64,000 nucleotides of DNA from Micromonospora sp. WMMD1155 (lineage in GTDB: Bacteria; Actinomycetota; Actinomycetes; Mycobacteriales; Micromonosporaceae). Made by a program: the position numbers and the translations under genes. The first letter of the stretch is position 1, and each line of letters begins with the position of its first letter. The notes beneath the pieces are model-generated. The model was not told the origin of the DNA. It saw only the letters and a list, made by a program, of their open reading frames with translations, and did not search any database. The stretch spans positions 5,766,501 to 5,830,500 of the forward strand of contig NZ_CP120742.1 of the NCBI RefSeq assembly GCF_029581275.1, read 5' to 3'. Below are positions 44,734 through 52,961 of this stretch, in pieces.

Positions 44734-45906
44734 ATGAAGCGCAGTATCGCGCTCGCGGCAGCCCTCCTGGCGGGTCTGACCAGCGTCGGATCGATCCCCG
44801 GGACCGCCTTCGCCGACGGCGGCGGCCCTGGGCACCACGACGACCGTAGGGGAGGTGAACACCATCACGGCGGCGAGGGCGCGGTCTTCGTGCAGACCAA
44901 CAAGGCCGAAGGCAACACCATCAAGGTGTACGACCGGGACGAGGACGGCCGCCTCACCAAGGCGGGTGAGTACGAGACCGGAGGGCTGGGCGGGTTCACC
45001 ATCGGCGCTCCGCTCGACGCGCTGGCCTCACAAGGGTCCCTGATCTACCACCGCGGTCTCCTCTTCGCGGTGAACGCGGGCAGCAACACCGTGACGGTCT
45101 TCGGTGTCGAGGGGACCAAGCTGCACAAGCTCCAGGTCATCTGGTCCGGCGGTCTGTTGCCGGTGAGCGTCGCGGCCCGTGGTGACCTCGTCTACGTCCT
45201 CAACGCCGGTGGCGAGGGGTCGGTGCAGGGCTTCAAGCTGAACAAGGGGCACCTGTCGCGGATCGAGGACGCCAACCGGTCGCTCGGGCTGCACAACGGC
45301 AACCCGCCCGCGTTCGCCTCCGCCCCGGCGCAGGTCAAGATCGACCCGGACAGCGAGTTCGTCCTGGTGGCGGCGAAGAACGCCAACGTCATGTTCAGCT
45401 ACGAGATCGGCCGCCACGGCGAGTTGGCCCGCAACCCGGTGATCAGCGACGCGGGGAACACCCCGTTCGGCTTCACCTTCGACAGCGAGGACTCGCTGCT
45501 GGTCACCGAGTCGGGCGCGAACGCGGTCAGCCGGTTCGAGCTGGAGGACGACGGCGCGCTCGACCAGGTCGGGCCGTCGGTGCCCAACGGCCAGCAGGCG
45601 CCGTGCTGGATCCAGCGCGTCGGCGACTACTTCTTCGTCGCCAACGCCGGCACTTCCACCATCAGCTCCTACCGGGTCGACGACGACGGCAAGCTCGTAC
45701 TCGTCAAGGACGTCGCGGCCGACACCGGCGGCGGGTCGATCGACATGACCACCAGCGACGGCTTCCTGTACGTGCAGAACGCCACCGCCGGCAACGTGCA
45801 GGGCTACGAGGTGCACGAGGACGGCTCGCTGAAGCTCGTCACCACCGTGGAGGGCCTGCCGAAGTTCGCCGACGGCATCGGCATGGAGGGCATCGCCGCC
45901 TCCTGA
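44734..45906 (+). CDS. secreted beta-propeller protein (lactonase/YncE-like)
   Basis: A 390-residue exported protein. A signal peptide (SIALAAALLAGLTSVGSIPG, cleavage near AFADGG) precedes a seven-bladed propeller of the 6-phosphogluconolactonase/YVTN type, with repeats such as RGLLFAVNAGSNTVTVF, DLVYVLNAGGEGSVQGF and YFFVANAGTSTISSYRV. A His/Asp-rich stretch follows the signal peptide. ATG 44734 has a strong AAAGGAG. It is probably extracellular; enzymatic activity is not shown by the sequence. Confidence 0.85.
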   Translation: MKRSIALAAALLAGLTSVGSIPGTAFADGGGPGHHDDRRGGEHHHGGEGAVFVQTNKAEGNTIKVYDRDEDGRLTKAGEYETGGLGGFTIGAPLDALASQGSLIYHRGLLFAVNAGSNTVTVFGVEGTKLHKLQVIWSGGLLPVSVAARGDLVYVLNAGGEGSVQGFKLNKGHLSRIEDANRSLGLHNGNPPAFASAPAQVKIDPDSEFVLVAAKNANVMFSYEIGRHGELARNPVISDAGNTPFGFTFDSEDSLLVTESGANAVSRFELEDDGALDQVGPSVPNGQQAPCWIQRVGDYFFVANAGTSTISSYRVDDDGKLVLVKDVAADTGGGSIDMTTSDGFLYVQNATAGNVQGYEVHEDGSLKLVTTVEGLPKFADGIGMEGIAAS

Positions 45907-45916
45907 ACGCATCACC

Positions 45917-45951
45917 CGCCGGCCCTGGTCGCTCACCGACCGGGGCCGGCG
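45917..45951. terminator. bidirectional hairpin terminator
   Basis: Arms CGCCGGCCCTGGTCG (45917-45931) and CGACCGGGGCCGGCG (45937-45951) pair over 15 positions with one G-T wobble and a five-base loop, between the convergent propeller gene and the XRE gene. Confidence 0.8.
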
Positions 45952-45981
45952 TCCGCGTGTCACCGGCAGGCGCGGGTGAGG

Positions 45982-46284
45982 CTAGGACGCCAACCGTTCG
46001 GCCACGCCGTGCTCTGCCGGGGTGAACTCGGCCTCGTCGTCCGACTTGTTGATCTCCGACCACACCGCGTCGAGGGAGAGGCCGAGGACGTCGGCGATCA
46101 CCGCGATGGTCGGGAAGGCGGGGGTGGCGATGCGGCCGGACTCGATCTTTCGGAGCGTCTCCGGTGAGACACCCGCGTCCAGCGCGGTGAGGAGCATCGA
46201 GCGCTCCCCCCGGGCGCGGCGCAGGAGGGCACCGAGGCGCTGTCCGCGTTCGACCTCTGCGGGGGTGAGCGGCAACCTGACCAT
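45982..46284 (-). CDS. XRE-family small DNA-binding protein
   Basis: A 100-residue protein made almost only of a helix-turn-helix (about 12-75): GQRLGALLRRARGERSMLLT, VSPETLRKIESGRIATPAFP. A short acidic tail follows. It is divergent from a methionine aminopeptidase gene across 62 bp that hold a repeated CCGGGATA motif, which it may bind. It lacks the DUF5753 domain of the other XRE protein in the window. Confidence 0.88.
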   Translation of the reverse strand: MVRLPLTPAEVERGQRLGALLRRARGERSMLLTALDAGVSPETLRKIESGRIATPAFPTIAVIADVLGLSLDAVWSEINKSDDEAEFTPAEHGVAERLAS

Positions 46285-46299
46285 GCCCCGATTCTAGTA

Positions 46300-46321
46300 C
46301 CGGGATAATATGGCCGGGATA
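46300..46321. promoter_or_regulatory. direct repeat in the XRE/map divergent promoter
   Basis: CCGGGATA occurs at 46300-46307 and 46314-46321, 14 bp apart, with an AT-rich TAATATGG between them. The 62-bp gap must carry both divergent promoters, so these are the best candidate sites for the XRE protein. Confidence 0.45.
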
Positions 46322-46346
46322 CTTATTGGTTCGAGGAAGGCCCGGC

Positions 46347-47120
46347 ATGATCGAGATCCTGAGCCCCACCGACCTGCCGCGCGCCCGGGACACCGGCGCG
46401 CTGGTCGCCGGCATCCTCCAGACGCTGAAGAGCCGCAGCGTGGTCGGCACGAACCTGCTGGACATCGACGCCTGGGCACAGCGCATGATCGTCGAGGCCG
46501 GGGCGCAGTCCTGCTACGTCGACTACGAGCCGTCCTTCGGGCGCGGGCCGTTCGGCCACTACATCTGCACGTCCGTCAACGACGCGGTGCTGCACGGGCT
46601 GCCACACGACTACCGGCTCGCCGACGGCGACCTGCTGTCGCTCGACCTCGCCGTCTCGCTGGGTGGAGTCGTCGCCGACTCCGCGATCAGCTTCATCGTG
46701 GGCGAGGCGCAGCCTCCGGAGAGCGTCGCGCTCATCGACGCCACCCAGCGCGCGTTGACCGCCGGTATCGCCGCCGCCGGCCCCGGAGTCCCCATCGGTG
46801 ACATCTCCCACGCCATCGGCTCGGTTCTCGGCGCGGCCGGATACTCGATCAACACCGAGTTCGGCGGCCACGGCGTCGGCTCGACGATGCACCAGGACCC
46901 GCACGTCTCCAACACCGGACGGCCGGGCCGCGGCTACCGGTTGCGCCCCGGCCTGCTGCTGGCCCTGGAGCCGTGGGTCATGGCGGACACCGCCACGCTG
47001 GTCACCGACCCCGACGGGTGGACCCTGCGCAGCGTGACCGGCTGCCGGACGGCGCACAGCGAGCACACCATCGCCGTCACCGAAGACGGCGTCGAGGTGC
47101 TCACGCTGCCGAGGCCCTGA
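46347..47120 (+). CDS. map: type I methionine aminopeptidase (M24 family)
   Basis: A 257-residue cytoplasmic metalloprotease that removes the initiator Met. The five metal ligands of MetAP are in place: Asp in LSLDLAV, Asp in GVVADSA, His in FGGHGVGSTMH, Glu in LALEPWVM and Glu in AHSEHTIAV, plus the substrate His in DAVLHGLP. ATG 46347 follows GAGGAAGG. It lies divergent from the XRE gene, which suggests it is a regulated extra copy rather than the ribosomal-operon map gene. Confidence 0.92.
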   Translation: MIEILSPTDLPRARDTGALVAGILQTLKSRSVVGTNLLDIDAWAQRMIVEAGAQSCYVDYEPSFGRGPFGHYICTSVNDAVLHGLPHDYRLADGDLLSLDLAVSLGGVVADSAISFIVGEAQPPESVALIDATQRALTAGIAAAGPGVPIGDISHAIGSVLGAAGYSINTEFGGHGVGSTMHQDPHVSNTGRPGRGYRLRPGLLLALEPWVMADTATLVTDPDGWTLRSVTGCRTAHSEHTIAVTEDGVEVLTLPRP

Positions 47121-47280
47121 CCCCGCCCGTCGGCCGGACGCCCCTACGGTGGACGATTAGCCGGCCACCCACGGGGCACGTCCCACCGTGACGCCCTGCC
47201 GAGTCGGGTTCAGAATGAACCGATCGGTCATGTTTTCCGTGATGACGGTCAGGGTCACCCACCAGAGTCACGGAGGCGCG

Positions 47281-48099
47281 ATGTCAACGGTTCGAACGGG
47301 TCCGGTCATCGGACTGCTCGCGCAGATCGGCGTGCTGGGGGTGCTCGCGCAGACGGTCGGCCTCGGCCCGGCCGGGTGGACGGCCGGGCTGGCGTACGGG
47401 GTGGCGCTGTGCGTCCTGCTCAGTCGGGGGATGTCCCGCGCAGGCGCGCGTGACCTGAGCCCGGCCGACCGGGTGACCCTGAGCCGGGCGATCCTCGTCG
47501 GTGGCGTGACGGCCCTCGCGGCGGAGTCGCTCACCCGACCGGCGCCGGTGGCGCTGATGGTCGTCCTCACCAGTGTGGCGCTGGCCCTCGACGCCGTGGA
47601 CGGATACACGGCCCGCCGTACCGGCACGTCCAGTGACCTCGGCGCACGGTTCGACATGGAGATCGACTCCTTCCTGGTCCTGGTGCTCTGCCTGCACGTG
47701 GCCCCCTCGGTGGGCGGCTGGGTGCTCGCCATCGGCGCGATGCGGTACGTCTTCGTCGCCGCGAGCTGGGTGCTGGGCTGGATGCGCGGATCGTTGCCGC
47801 CGCGCTACTGGCGCAAGGTCGTCGCCGCGATCCAGGGCGTGGTGCTGACGGTGGCGATGGGCGACGCGCTGCCCGGGCCGCTGACGGTCGTCGTGGTGGT
47901 GGCGTCGCTGGCGCTGCTGGTCGAGTCGTTCGGGCGGGACGTCACGTGGCTGTGGACGACCCGTCACCTCCGCCGCGCCCCGGTCCACGACGCTTCGGAG
48001 GACCGGCGCACGCCGGTCATCCACGGCACGACCGACGGGCTGCCCTGGCCGGAACACCGGACGGTCGCCGTGGCCCGACGCGGGATCGCCCGCGTCTGA
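47281..48099 (+). CDS. CDP-alcohol phosphatidyltransferase family membrane enzyme
   Basis: A 272-residue membrane protein with the CDP-alcohol motif D-x2-D-G-x2-A-R-x8-G-x3-D-x3-D visible as DAVDGYTARR...LGARFDMEID (about 97-122). Six to seven helices surround it. These enzymes join a CDP-activated lipid to an alcohol such as inositol, glycerol or a second phospholipid. The C-terminal 45 residues are soluble and variable. ATG 47281 follows CGGAGGC. It is next to an LtaS-like gene, so a role in anionic lipid or polymer headgroups is possible. Confidence 0.85.
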   Translation: MSTVRTGPVIGLLAQIGVLGVLAQTVGLGPAGWTAGLAYGVALCVLLSRGMSRAGARDLSPADRVTLSRAILVGGVTALAAESLTRPAPVALMVVLTSVALALDAVDGYTARRTGTSSDLGARFDMEIDSFLVLVLCLHVAPSVGGWVLAIGAMRYVFVAASWVLGWMRGSLPPRYWRKVVAAIQGVVLTVAMGDALPGPLTVVVVVASLALLVESFGRDVTWLWTTRHLRRAPVHDASEDRRTPVIHGTTDGLPWPEHRTVAVARRGIARV

Positions 48100-48197
48100 G
48101 CCGCCCCGATGTCACGCTCGACGAAGATCATGGAAGGATGCCCGGGTTGTCGCTCTTGACGCGCGTACGTCAGATGCCGAGCCAGGGACGGAAGACG

Positions 48198-49856
48198 ATG
48201 AGGGACGAGCCTTCGGACGTCACCGCCACCGACGGGACCGAGGCCGAGGGGCGGCCGAAGCGCACCGTCGTGGCCCGCCTGGTCACCCTCCTGGCTGTGC
48301 TGCTCGTGCTGCTCGTGCTCACCCTCCCGTACGACTTCGGCCGCCTCAGCCCGGGGGCGTTCGTGCGGGTCCCGCTGGAGGCGCTGCTGGCCGTCGCCCT
48401 CCTGCTCGCCCTGCCGACCCGCTGGAGTCGGTTGGTGGCGACCATCGCCGGGGTGGCTCTCGGCCTGCTCGGCCTGCTGAAGCTGTTCGACCTGGGGTTC
48501 ACCGCCGCGCTCAGCCGGGCCTTCGACCCGGTGCTGGACTGGGCGTTGCTCGACGAGGGGTTCGCCTTCGTCAGCGAGTCCTACGGCCGGCCCGTCGCCA
48601 TCGGCGTGGCGATCACCCTGGCGGTGGTGGCCGTCGGCCTACCCACCCTGGTCACGCTGTCGATGCGGCGACTGCGCCGGCTGGTGATCCGGCACCGCAC
48701 CGGGACCACCCGGGTCGTGGCGGCACTGGTGGTCGTCTGGGTGGTCTGCGCCGCGTTCAACGTGCGGGTGGTCGAGGGCGTGACGGTCGCCGACACGTCC
48801 GCGACCACCCTGACCAATGGCCACGGCTTCCAGGTGCGCCTGCGTCTCGACGACCGGGAGAGGTTCGCCGCGCTCCTCGGCGAGGACCGGTTCGCCGGCA
48901 CTCCCGGCGACCAACTCCTCACCGCGCTGCGCGGTAAGAACGTGGTCATCTCCTTCGTGGAGAGCTACGGCCGGGACGCCGTCGAGGACCCGGAGTTCGC
49001 CGCACAGGTCGGCGCCGTCCTCGACGGCGGAACCAGCCGACTCGACGCGGCCGGGTTCGCCGCGCAGAGCGGTTTCCTCACCTCGCCGACGTTCGGCGGC
49101 GGCAGTTGGCTCGCCCATGACACGCTGCTCTCCGGCCTCTGGGTCGACAACGACCAGCGGCACCGCACCCTGTTGGCGAGTGACCGGCTGACCCTCAACA
49201 AGGCGTTCCAACGGGCGAGCTGGCAGACCGTCGGCGTGATGCCCGCGGTGAGCAAGCCGTGGCCGGAGGGTTCGTTCTTCGGCTACGACCGGTTCTACGA
49301 CGCCCGGAAGCTCGCCTACCGGGGGCCGAAGTTCAGCTTCGGCACCATGCCCGACCAGTACACCCTCGCCAGCTGGCGTCGTCTGGAGCAGGCGAAGCCC
49401 ACCGGCGTCCCGACGATGACGGAACTCGCGCTGGTGTCGAGCCACGCGCCGTGGACGCCCGTCCCGGACCTGGTCGACTGGGCCGCCCTCGGCAACGGGG
49501 CGATCTTCAAGGGGACCGCCGAGGAGTCCGACGACAAGCGACGCAACACCGAGCAGATCCGCGCGGACTACCGGCACTCCATCGAGTACACGTTGAGCGC
49601 GCTCATCTCCTACGTGCAGACCTACGGCGACGACGACCTCGTGTTCATCTTCCTCGGCGACCACCAGCCCGCCGCCGTGGTCACCGGCGACAACGCCAGC
49701 CGAGACGTCCCGATCTCCATCATCACCCGGGACCGGGCCGTCCTGGACCGGATCTCCGGGTGGGGTTGGCAGGACGGGCTCAAGCCGGGACCGCAGGCAC
49801 CGGTCTGGCGGATGGACACCTTCCGGGACCGGTTCCTGACCGCCTTCGGGCCGTAA
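48198..49856 (+). CDS. LtaS-like sulfatase-fold membrane protein
   Basis: A 552-residue protein. Four to five membrane helices (about 25-200) precede an extracytoplasmic alkaline-phosphatase/sulfatase-fold domain with NVVISFVESYGRDAVEDPEF, the Thr/Ser-rich SPTFGGGSWLAHDTLLSG nucleophile region, and FIFLGDHQPAAVVTG (metal-binding Asp-His). Lipoteichoic acid synthase and phosphoglycerol or phosphoethanolamine transferases share this layout. Start may be ATG 48198 (GGAAG upstream) or, upstream in frame, 48174 or 48138. It lies between a CDP-alcohol phosphotransferase and an FkbM methyltransferase. Substrate unknown. Confidence 0.8.
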   Translation: MRDEPSDVTATDGTEAEGRPKRTVVARLVTLLAVLLVLLVLTLPYDFGRLSPGAFVRVPLEALLAVALLLALPTRWSRLVATIAGVALGLLGLLKLFDLGFTAALSRAFDPVLDWALLDEGFAFVSESYGRPVAIGVAITLAVVAVGLPTLVTLSMRRLRRLVIRHRTGTTRVVAALVVVWVVCAAFNVRVVEGVTVADTSATTLTNGHGFQVRLRLDDRERFAALLGEDRFAGTPGDQLLTALRGKNVVISFVESYGRDAVEDPEFAAQVGAVLDGGTSRLDAAGFAAQSGFLTSPTFGGGSWLAHDTLLSGLWVDNDQRHRTLLASDRLTLNKAFQRASWQTVGVMPAVSKPWPEGSFFGYDRFYDARKLAYRGPKFSFGTMPDQYTLASWRRLEQAKPTGVPTMTELALVSSHAPWTPVPDLVDWAALGNGAIFKGTAEESDDKRRNTEQIRADYRHSIEYTLSALISYVQTYGDDDLVFIFLGDHQPAAVVTGDNASRDVPISIITRDRAVLDRISGWGWQDGLKPGPQAPVWRMDTFRDRFLTAFGP

Positions 49857-49887
49857 CCCGACCACCCTCACGGACTGGATCAGACAG

Positions 49888-50688
49888 ATGACCGCTGGCA
49901 CCGACACCAGGATCGCCGCGCTCCGGACCGACCCGGCGATGTCCCCGCTGCACCGATCGCTGGACGTCTACTACGGCGACGCCGAGCGGGGCGCGCGGAT
50001 GGACGCCTTCTACTCCCGGTTCGTCGCCGAGGGGGATCTCGTCTTCGACGTCGGCTCGCACGTGGGCGACCACATCGCCAGCTTCCGTCGCCTCGGGGCG
50101 CGGGTGGTGGCCGTGGAGCCGCAGCCGCTGTGCCTGCGCGCCCTGCGGGCGATCTACGCCGACGACGACCAGGTGACGCTCGTCGAAGCGGTCTGCGGCG
50201 CGGCACCCGGGAGCACCCGCTTCCACGTCAACTCCGCCAACCCCACCGTGTCCACCGCCTCGCCCGACTTCATGCGGGCCGCGGAGGGCGCCGGCGGGTG
50301 GGAGGGCCAGGTGTGGGACGCCGACATCGAGGTCCCGGTGGTCACCGTCGACACCCTCGTCACCGAGTACGGCGTGCCGACCTTCGCGAAGATCGACGTG
50401 GAGGGTTTCGAGGACGAGGTGCTGGCCGGTCTGACCCGCCCGCTGCCCGCGCTCTCGTTCGAGTTCACCACGATCGCGCGCCCGGTCGCGTCCCGGTGTC
50501 TCGACCGCCTCACCGCGCTCGGCTTCGACGGTTTCGACGTGGCGCTGGGCGACGACAAGTCGATGACGTTCCGACGCTGGGTCTCCGCGACCGACATGGC
50601 GACGCACCTCGCCGCACTGCCGCACCACGCCAACTCCGGCGACGTGTACTGCGTGACCGGCGGCGGGTCGGCCCACCGCCGCTCGTAG
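49888..50688 (+). CDS. FkbM-family SAM-dependent methyltransferase
   Basis: A 266-residue methyltransferase: SAM motif I is LVFDVGSHVGDHIASFRRLG, the acidic residue is in ARVVAVEPQP, and the FkbM signature TFAKIDVEGFEDEVLAGL lies near residue 170. These enzymes O-methylate sugars or polyketides. It begins 31 bp after the LtaS-like gene on the same strand and may act on the same envelope product, which is inference. Confidence 0.87.
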   Translation: MTAGTDTRIAALRTDPAMSPLHRSLDVYYGDAERGARMDAFYSRFVAEGDLVFDVGSHVGDHIASFRRLGARVVAVEPQPLCLRALRAIYADDDQVTLVEAVCGAAPGSTRFHVNSANPTVSTASPDFMRAAEGAGGWEGQVWDADIEVPVVTVDTLVTEYGVPTFAKIDVEGFEDEVLAGLTRPLPALSFEFTTIARPVASRCLDRLTALGFDGFDVALGDDKSMTFRRWVSATDMATHLAALPHHANSGDVYCVTGGGSAHRRS

Positions 50689-50714
50689 CGCGCCCTGTCG
50701 CGTACCCTCCGCGG

Positions 50715-51134
50715 ATGGACCTCGATGATCTCCCGCTGGCCGAGTTCGCGTTCCCAGGGCCGTTGCGGGACAAGCTCGTGGGCGCGATCCTGTCCGGCGC
50801 GAAGACCACGACCACGGGCCTGCTGGCCGGGTACGAGTGCGCGGAGGAGCCGCTGCCCGAGGTCGGTCAACTCTCCGCCGTGGTGGACTCCGCCGGCCGG
50901 CGGGTCGCGGTCATCGAACTGACCGAGGTGCGGGTGATCCGTCTCGCGGACGTCGACCTGCGACACGCGCTGGACGAGGGGGAGGGCGACGAGTCGGTGG
51001 CGCAGTGGCGGGCGGGGCACGAGACGTTCTGGCACAGCGCGGAGGTCCGCGAGGAGTTGGGCGACCCAGACTTCACTGTGGACGACGACACGCTGGTGGT
51101 GACCGAGCGCTTCCGCCTGGTGCACGTGGTCTGA
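50715..51134 (+). CDS. ASCH-domain protein
   Basis: A 139-residue soluble protein with the ASCH fold: LRDKLVGAILSGAKTTTTGL, then VGQLSAVVDSAGRRVAVIEL, and a late HETFWHSAEVREELGD, with the GAKTxT signature clear. ASCH proteins bind RNA or modified nucleosides; some are amidohydrolases on acetylcytidine. ATG 50715 follows a CTCCGCGG segment without strong ribosome site, 26 bp after the FkbM gene. Confidence 0.85.
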   Translation: MDLDDLPLAEFAFPGPLRDKLVGAILSGAKTTTTGLLAGYECAEEPLPEVGQLSAVVDSAGRRVAVIELTEVRVIRLADVDLRHALDEGEGDESVAQWRAGHETFWHSAEVREELGDPDFTVDDDTLVVTERFRLVHVV

Positions 51135-51159
51135 CGCCCGCCATTCGTCGGGGCGCGGC

Positions 51160-51220
51160 GATCGTTGGCAGCTCAGCAGCCCGGCGCCCGGCGTGTCGAA
51201 CTGCTCAGCTGACAACGATC
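51160..51220. repeat. imperfect inverted repeat between convergent genes
   Basis: GATCGTTGGCAGCTCAGCAG (51160-51179) and CTGCTCAGCTGACAACGATC (51201-51220) pair at 18 of 20 positions around a 21-base loop. It may act as a terminator for the ASCH and GntR genes that point at each other, or may be a dispersed palindromic repeat. Confidence 0.65.
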
Positions 51221-51263
51221 AAGCGGATAGCGGTGCGGCGGCATCGAGGGTCGGCTGACCGCT

Positions 51264-51497
51264 CTACTTCGACGGTCCTGCCTCAGCCACATAGACGCCT
51301 TTTCCGGGGAATCCCTCGACCAGTTCCCGGTCTTTGAGGATGGTCATGACCCGGTTGATGGTGGAGATGTGCACGTTGTGTTGTTCGGCCAGCTCGCGTG
51401 TGGACGGCAGCTTCTCTCCCGGGGCGAGTTCTCCGGACTTGATCTTCTCGACGATCTCGTTGGCGATGCGCCGGTAGTCCACTCTCTCGGTCGGCAT
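51264..51497 (-). CDS. minimal GntR-family winged-helix regulator
   Basis: A 77-residue protein that consists only of a GntR winged HTH (YRRIANEIVEKIKSGELAPG, LPSTRELAEQHNVHISTINR, VEGFPGKGVYV). There is no effector domain. ATG 51497, with GGAG upstream, is preferred because the longer frame runs through the repeat-rich promoter. It is divergent from a short gene at 51742 and could bind the repeats between them. Confidence 0.85.
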   Translation of the reverse strand: MPTERVDYRRIANEIVEKIKSGELAPGEKLPSTRELAEQHNVHISTINRVMTILKDRELVEGFPGKGVYVAEAGPSK

Positions 51498-51511
51498 GAG
51501 TCGATCTCCGT

Positions 51512-51641
51512 GGGTTCCCTGGTTTCGGCACCCTGATTCGATCACGAGCAGAGCTGTTCCAACAAGTTCCAAGCTGTTGCTTGGCCTGCTCCTACAAGTT
51601 GGAATACGTTGGTGGCTCAGTCGGGTTCCCTGGTTTCGGCA
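51512..51641. promoter_or_regulatory. repeat-rich promoter region of the minimal GntR gene
   Basis: The 19-mer GGGTTCCCTGGTTTCGGCA occurs at 51512-51530 (just before the GntR start) and 51623-51641. Between them are CCAAGC-TGTT-GCTTGG (51569-51584) and an inverted pair TTCCAAC (51557-51563) / GTTGGAA (51598-51604). Such a mix of direct and inverted repeats suggests cooperative regulator binding. Confidence 0.6.
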
Positions 51642-51741
51642 AACTCCTGGGTTCCCGACGGCAACCCACCTGGGGGAGCACGACGTATGGACTCTGCCTC
51701 CCAGGTGGGGACTAATCGTGATCGCAGGGAGGGTGCCGACT

Positions 51742-51927
51742 GTGCCGATCGACGAGCCGATCTCCACGGCAACCGCGTTGTTCACTGCCAGGAGGGTTCT
51801 GGACGTCTATTGGACCCGGGCGCTCGACCGGCCGTGGCGGGCAGGCGGGTGCCTGGAGTGCCGCAGTCGCGACGACTGTCCGCAGCTCGACTGGGCGATC
51901 GAGCTGGTGCCGACGTGGCAGCGGTGA
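51742..51927 (+). CDS. small Cys-containing hypothetical protein
   Basis: A 61-residue protein (start region MPIDEPISTATALFTARRVL) with three cysteines in CLECRSRDDC and a Trp-rich C-terminus. GTG 51742 has GGGAGGG eight bases upstream; further upstream in-frame starts exist but run through the repeats. It is divergent from the minimal GntR and may be its target. Family unknown; the cysteines could bind a metal. Confidence 0.55.
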   Translation: MPIDEPISTATALFTARRVLDVYWTRALDRPWRAGGCLECRSRDDCPQLDWAIELVPTWQR

Positions 51928-52020
51928 TGTTCCAGAAACGCTGATCCGTCTGTGCCGAGTCGTACGGATCTCGGCGCCCGGGGCTGGTCTTCGTAACCTG
52001 GGTCGGCCACACTGCGCGGT

Positions 52021-52818
52021 ATGGGTGATCGTTCGCGCCGGTGGGCGTGGGTTGCAGTCCTGGTCATCGGGCTGATCCTTTACTTGGCGGTGCTGCGGAC
52101 CCTGGTCAGCACGCAGAATCCGAACTTCGTGCCGGCGTTGATCCTGCTCGGGGCGACGCTGGTGCCGTTGACGTTCCTGACGTTCGCGCAGGCCCGCACC
52201 GGGCGGTGGCAGGTGCCGGCGTCGGTGTTGGTGACGTCGGCGTTCTTCGGCGGTGTGATCGGCACGGTGGTCGCCGGCACCCTTGAGTACGACACCCTGC
52301 GCGGCCTGGGCGCGCTGCCCATGCTGTTCGTGGCGCTGATCGAGGAGTCGGCGAAGCTGATCGTGCCGGTGGTGCTGCTGTTCACGGTGGTGGCCCAGCA
52401 CCGACGCCGGGTGCCCTCGGACGGGCTGGTCATCGGCGTCGCCGCCGGCATGGGGTTCGCCGCGTTGGAGACGATGGGTTACGCGTTCAGCGCGCTGCTG
52501 AGTTCGCAGGGCAACATCGGGGCGGTGGAGCAGACCCTGTTCATCCGTGGTCTGACCGCGCCCGCCGGTCACACGGCCTGGACCGGGCTCACCGCCGGCG
52601 CCCTGTGGGCGTTGCTGGCCACCCCGAGCGCCCGTCGGCTGCTCGGGTTCATCGGCACGTTCGTCGGCGTCGTCGTCCTGCACACCCTCTGGGACACGTT
52701 CACCGGCTCGCTGGTCTTCGTCGTGGTGGCGCTCGTCAGCATCGGCTGGCTGTTCTGGGAGCTGCACCGCTACCGGGCGTTCAACGACCACCCCGTCGAC
52801 CGGTTGCCACCGCACTGA
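52021..52818 (+). CDS. PrsW-family intramembrane metalloprotease
   Basis: A 265-residue protein with eight predicted helices. The PrsW motifs appear: EES-A-K in LIEESAKLIVPV, Glu in GFAALETMGYAF and two His (GLTAPAGHTAWTG and VVVLHTLWD). PrsW-type proteases cut anti-sigma or other membrane proteins within the membrane. It stands alone between a small gene and the formate dehydrogenase operon and may not be linked to either. Confidence 0.87.
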   Translation: MGDRSRRWAWVAVLVIGLILYLAVLRTLVSTQNPNFVPALILLGATLVPLTFLTFAQARTGRWQVPASVLVTSAFFGGVIGTVVAGTLEYDTLRGLGALPMLFVALIEESAKLIVPVVLLFTVVAQHRRRVPSDGLVIGVAAGMGFAALETMGYAFSALLSSQGNIGAVEQTLFIRGLTAPAGHTAWTGLTAGALWALLATPSARRLLGFIGTFVGVVVLHTLWDTFTGSLVFVVVALVSIGWLFWELHRYRAFNDHPVDRLPPH

Positions 52819-52910
52819 CCCGTCACCGCACCGCATGCCTCTTCCGGCCCGTACCGAGGGCTGGAGGAGGCATGACTGTTCGTGATCCCGCTGCGACGGG
52901 ACGGTACCTC

Positions 52911-52948
52911 GACTAATGTCAGGTTGTTCACATTTGGTGTGATTAGTC
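52911..52948 (+). promoter_or_regulatory. candidate operator upstream of the fdh operon
   Basis: An inverted pair GACTAAT (52911-52917) / ATTAGTC (52942-52948) encloses a shorter dyad TCACA-TTTGG-TGTGA (52928-52942). It is AT-rich relative to its surroundings and ends 13 bp before the fdhA ATG at 52962. It does not match the usual CRP or FNR spacing, so the regulator is unknown. Confidence 0.45.
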
Positions 52949-52961
52949 GGGAAGGTGCGCG

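Noticed and set aside
52928..52942. CRP or FNR site upstream of fdhA
   Set aside because: The dyad is TCACA-N5-TGTGA, the reverse order of a CRP site, and does not contain TTGAT/ATCAA of FNR. Kept only as an unassigned candidate operator.
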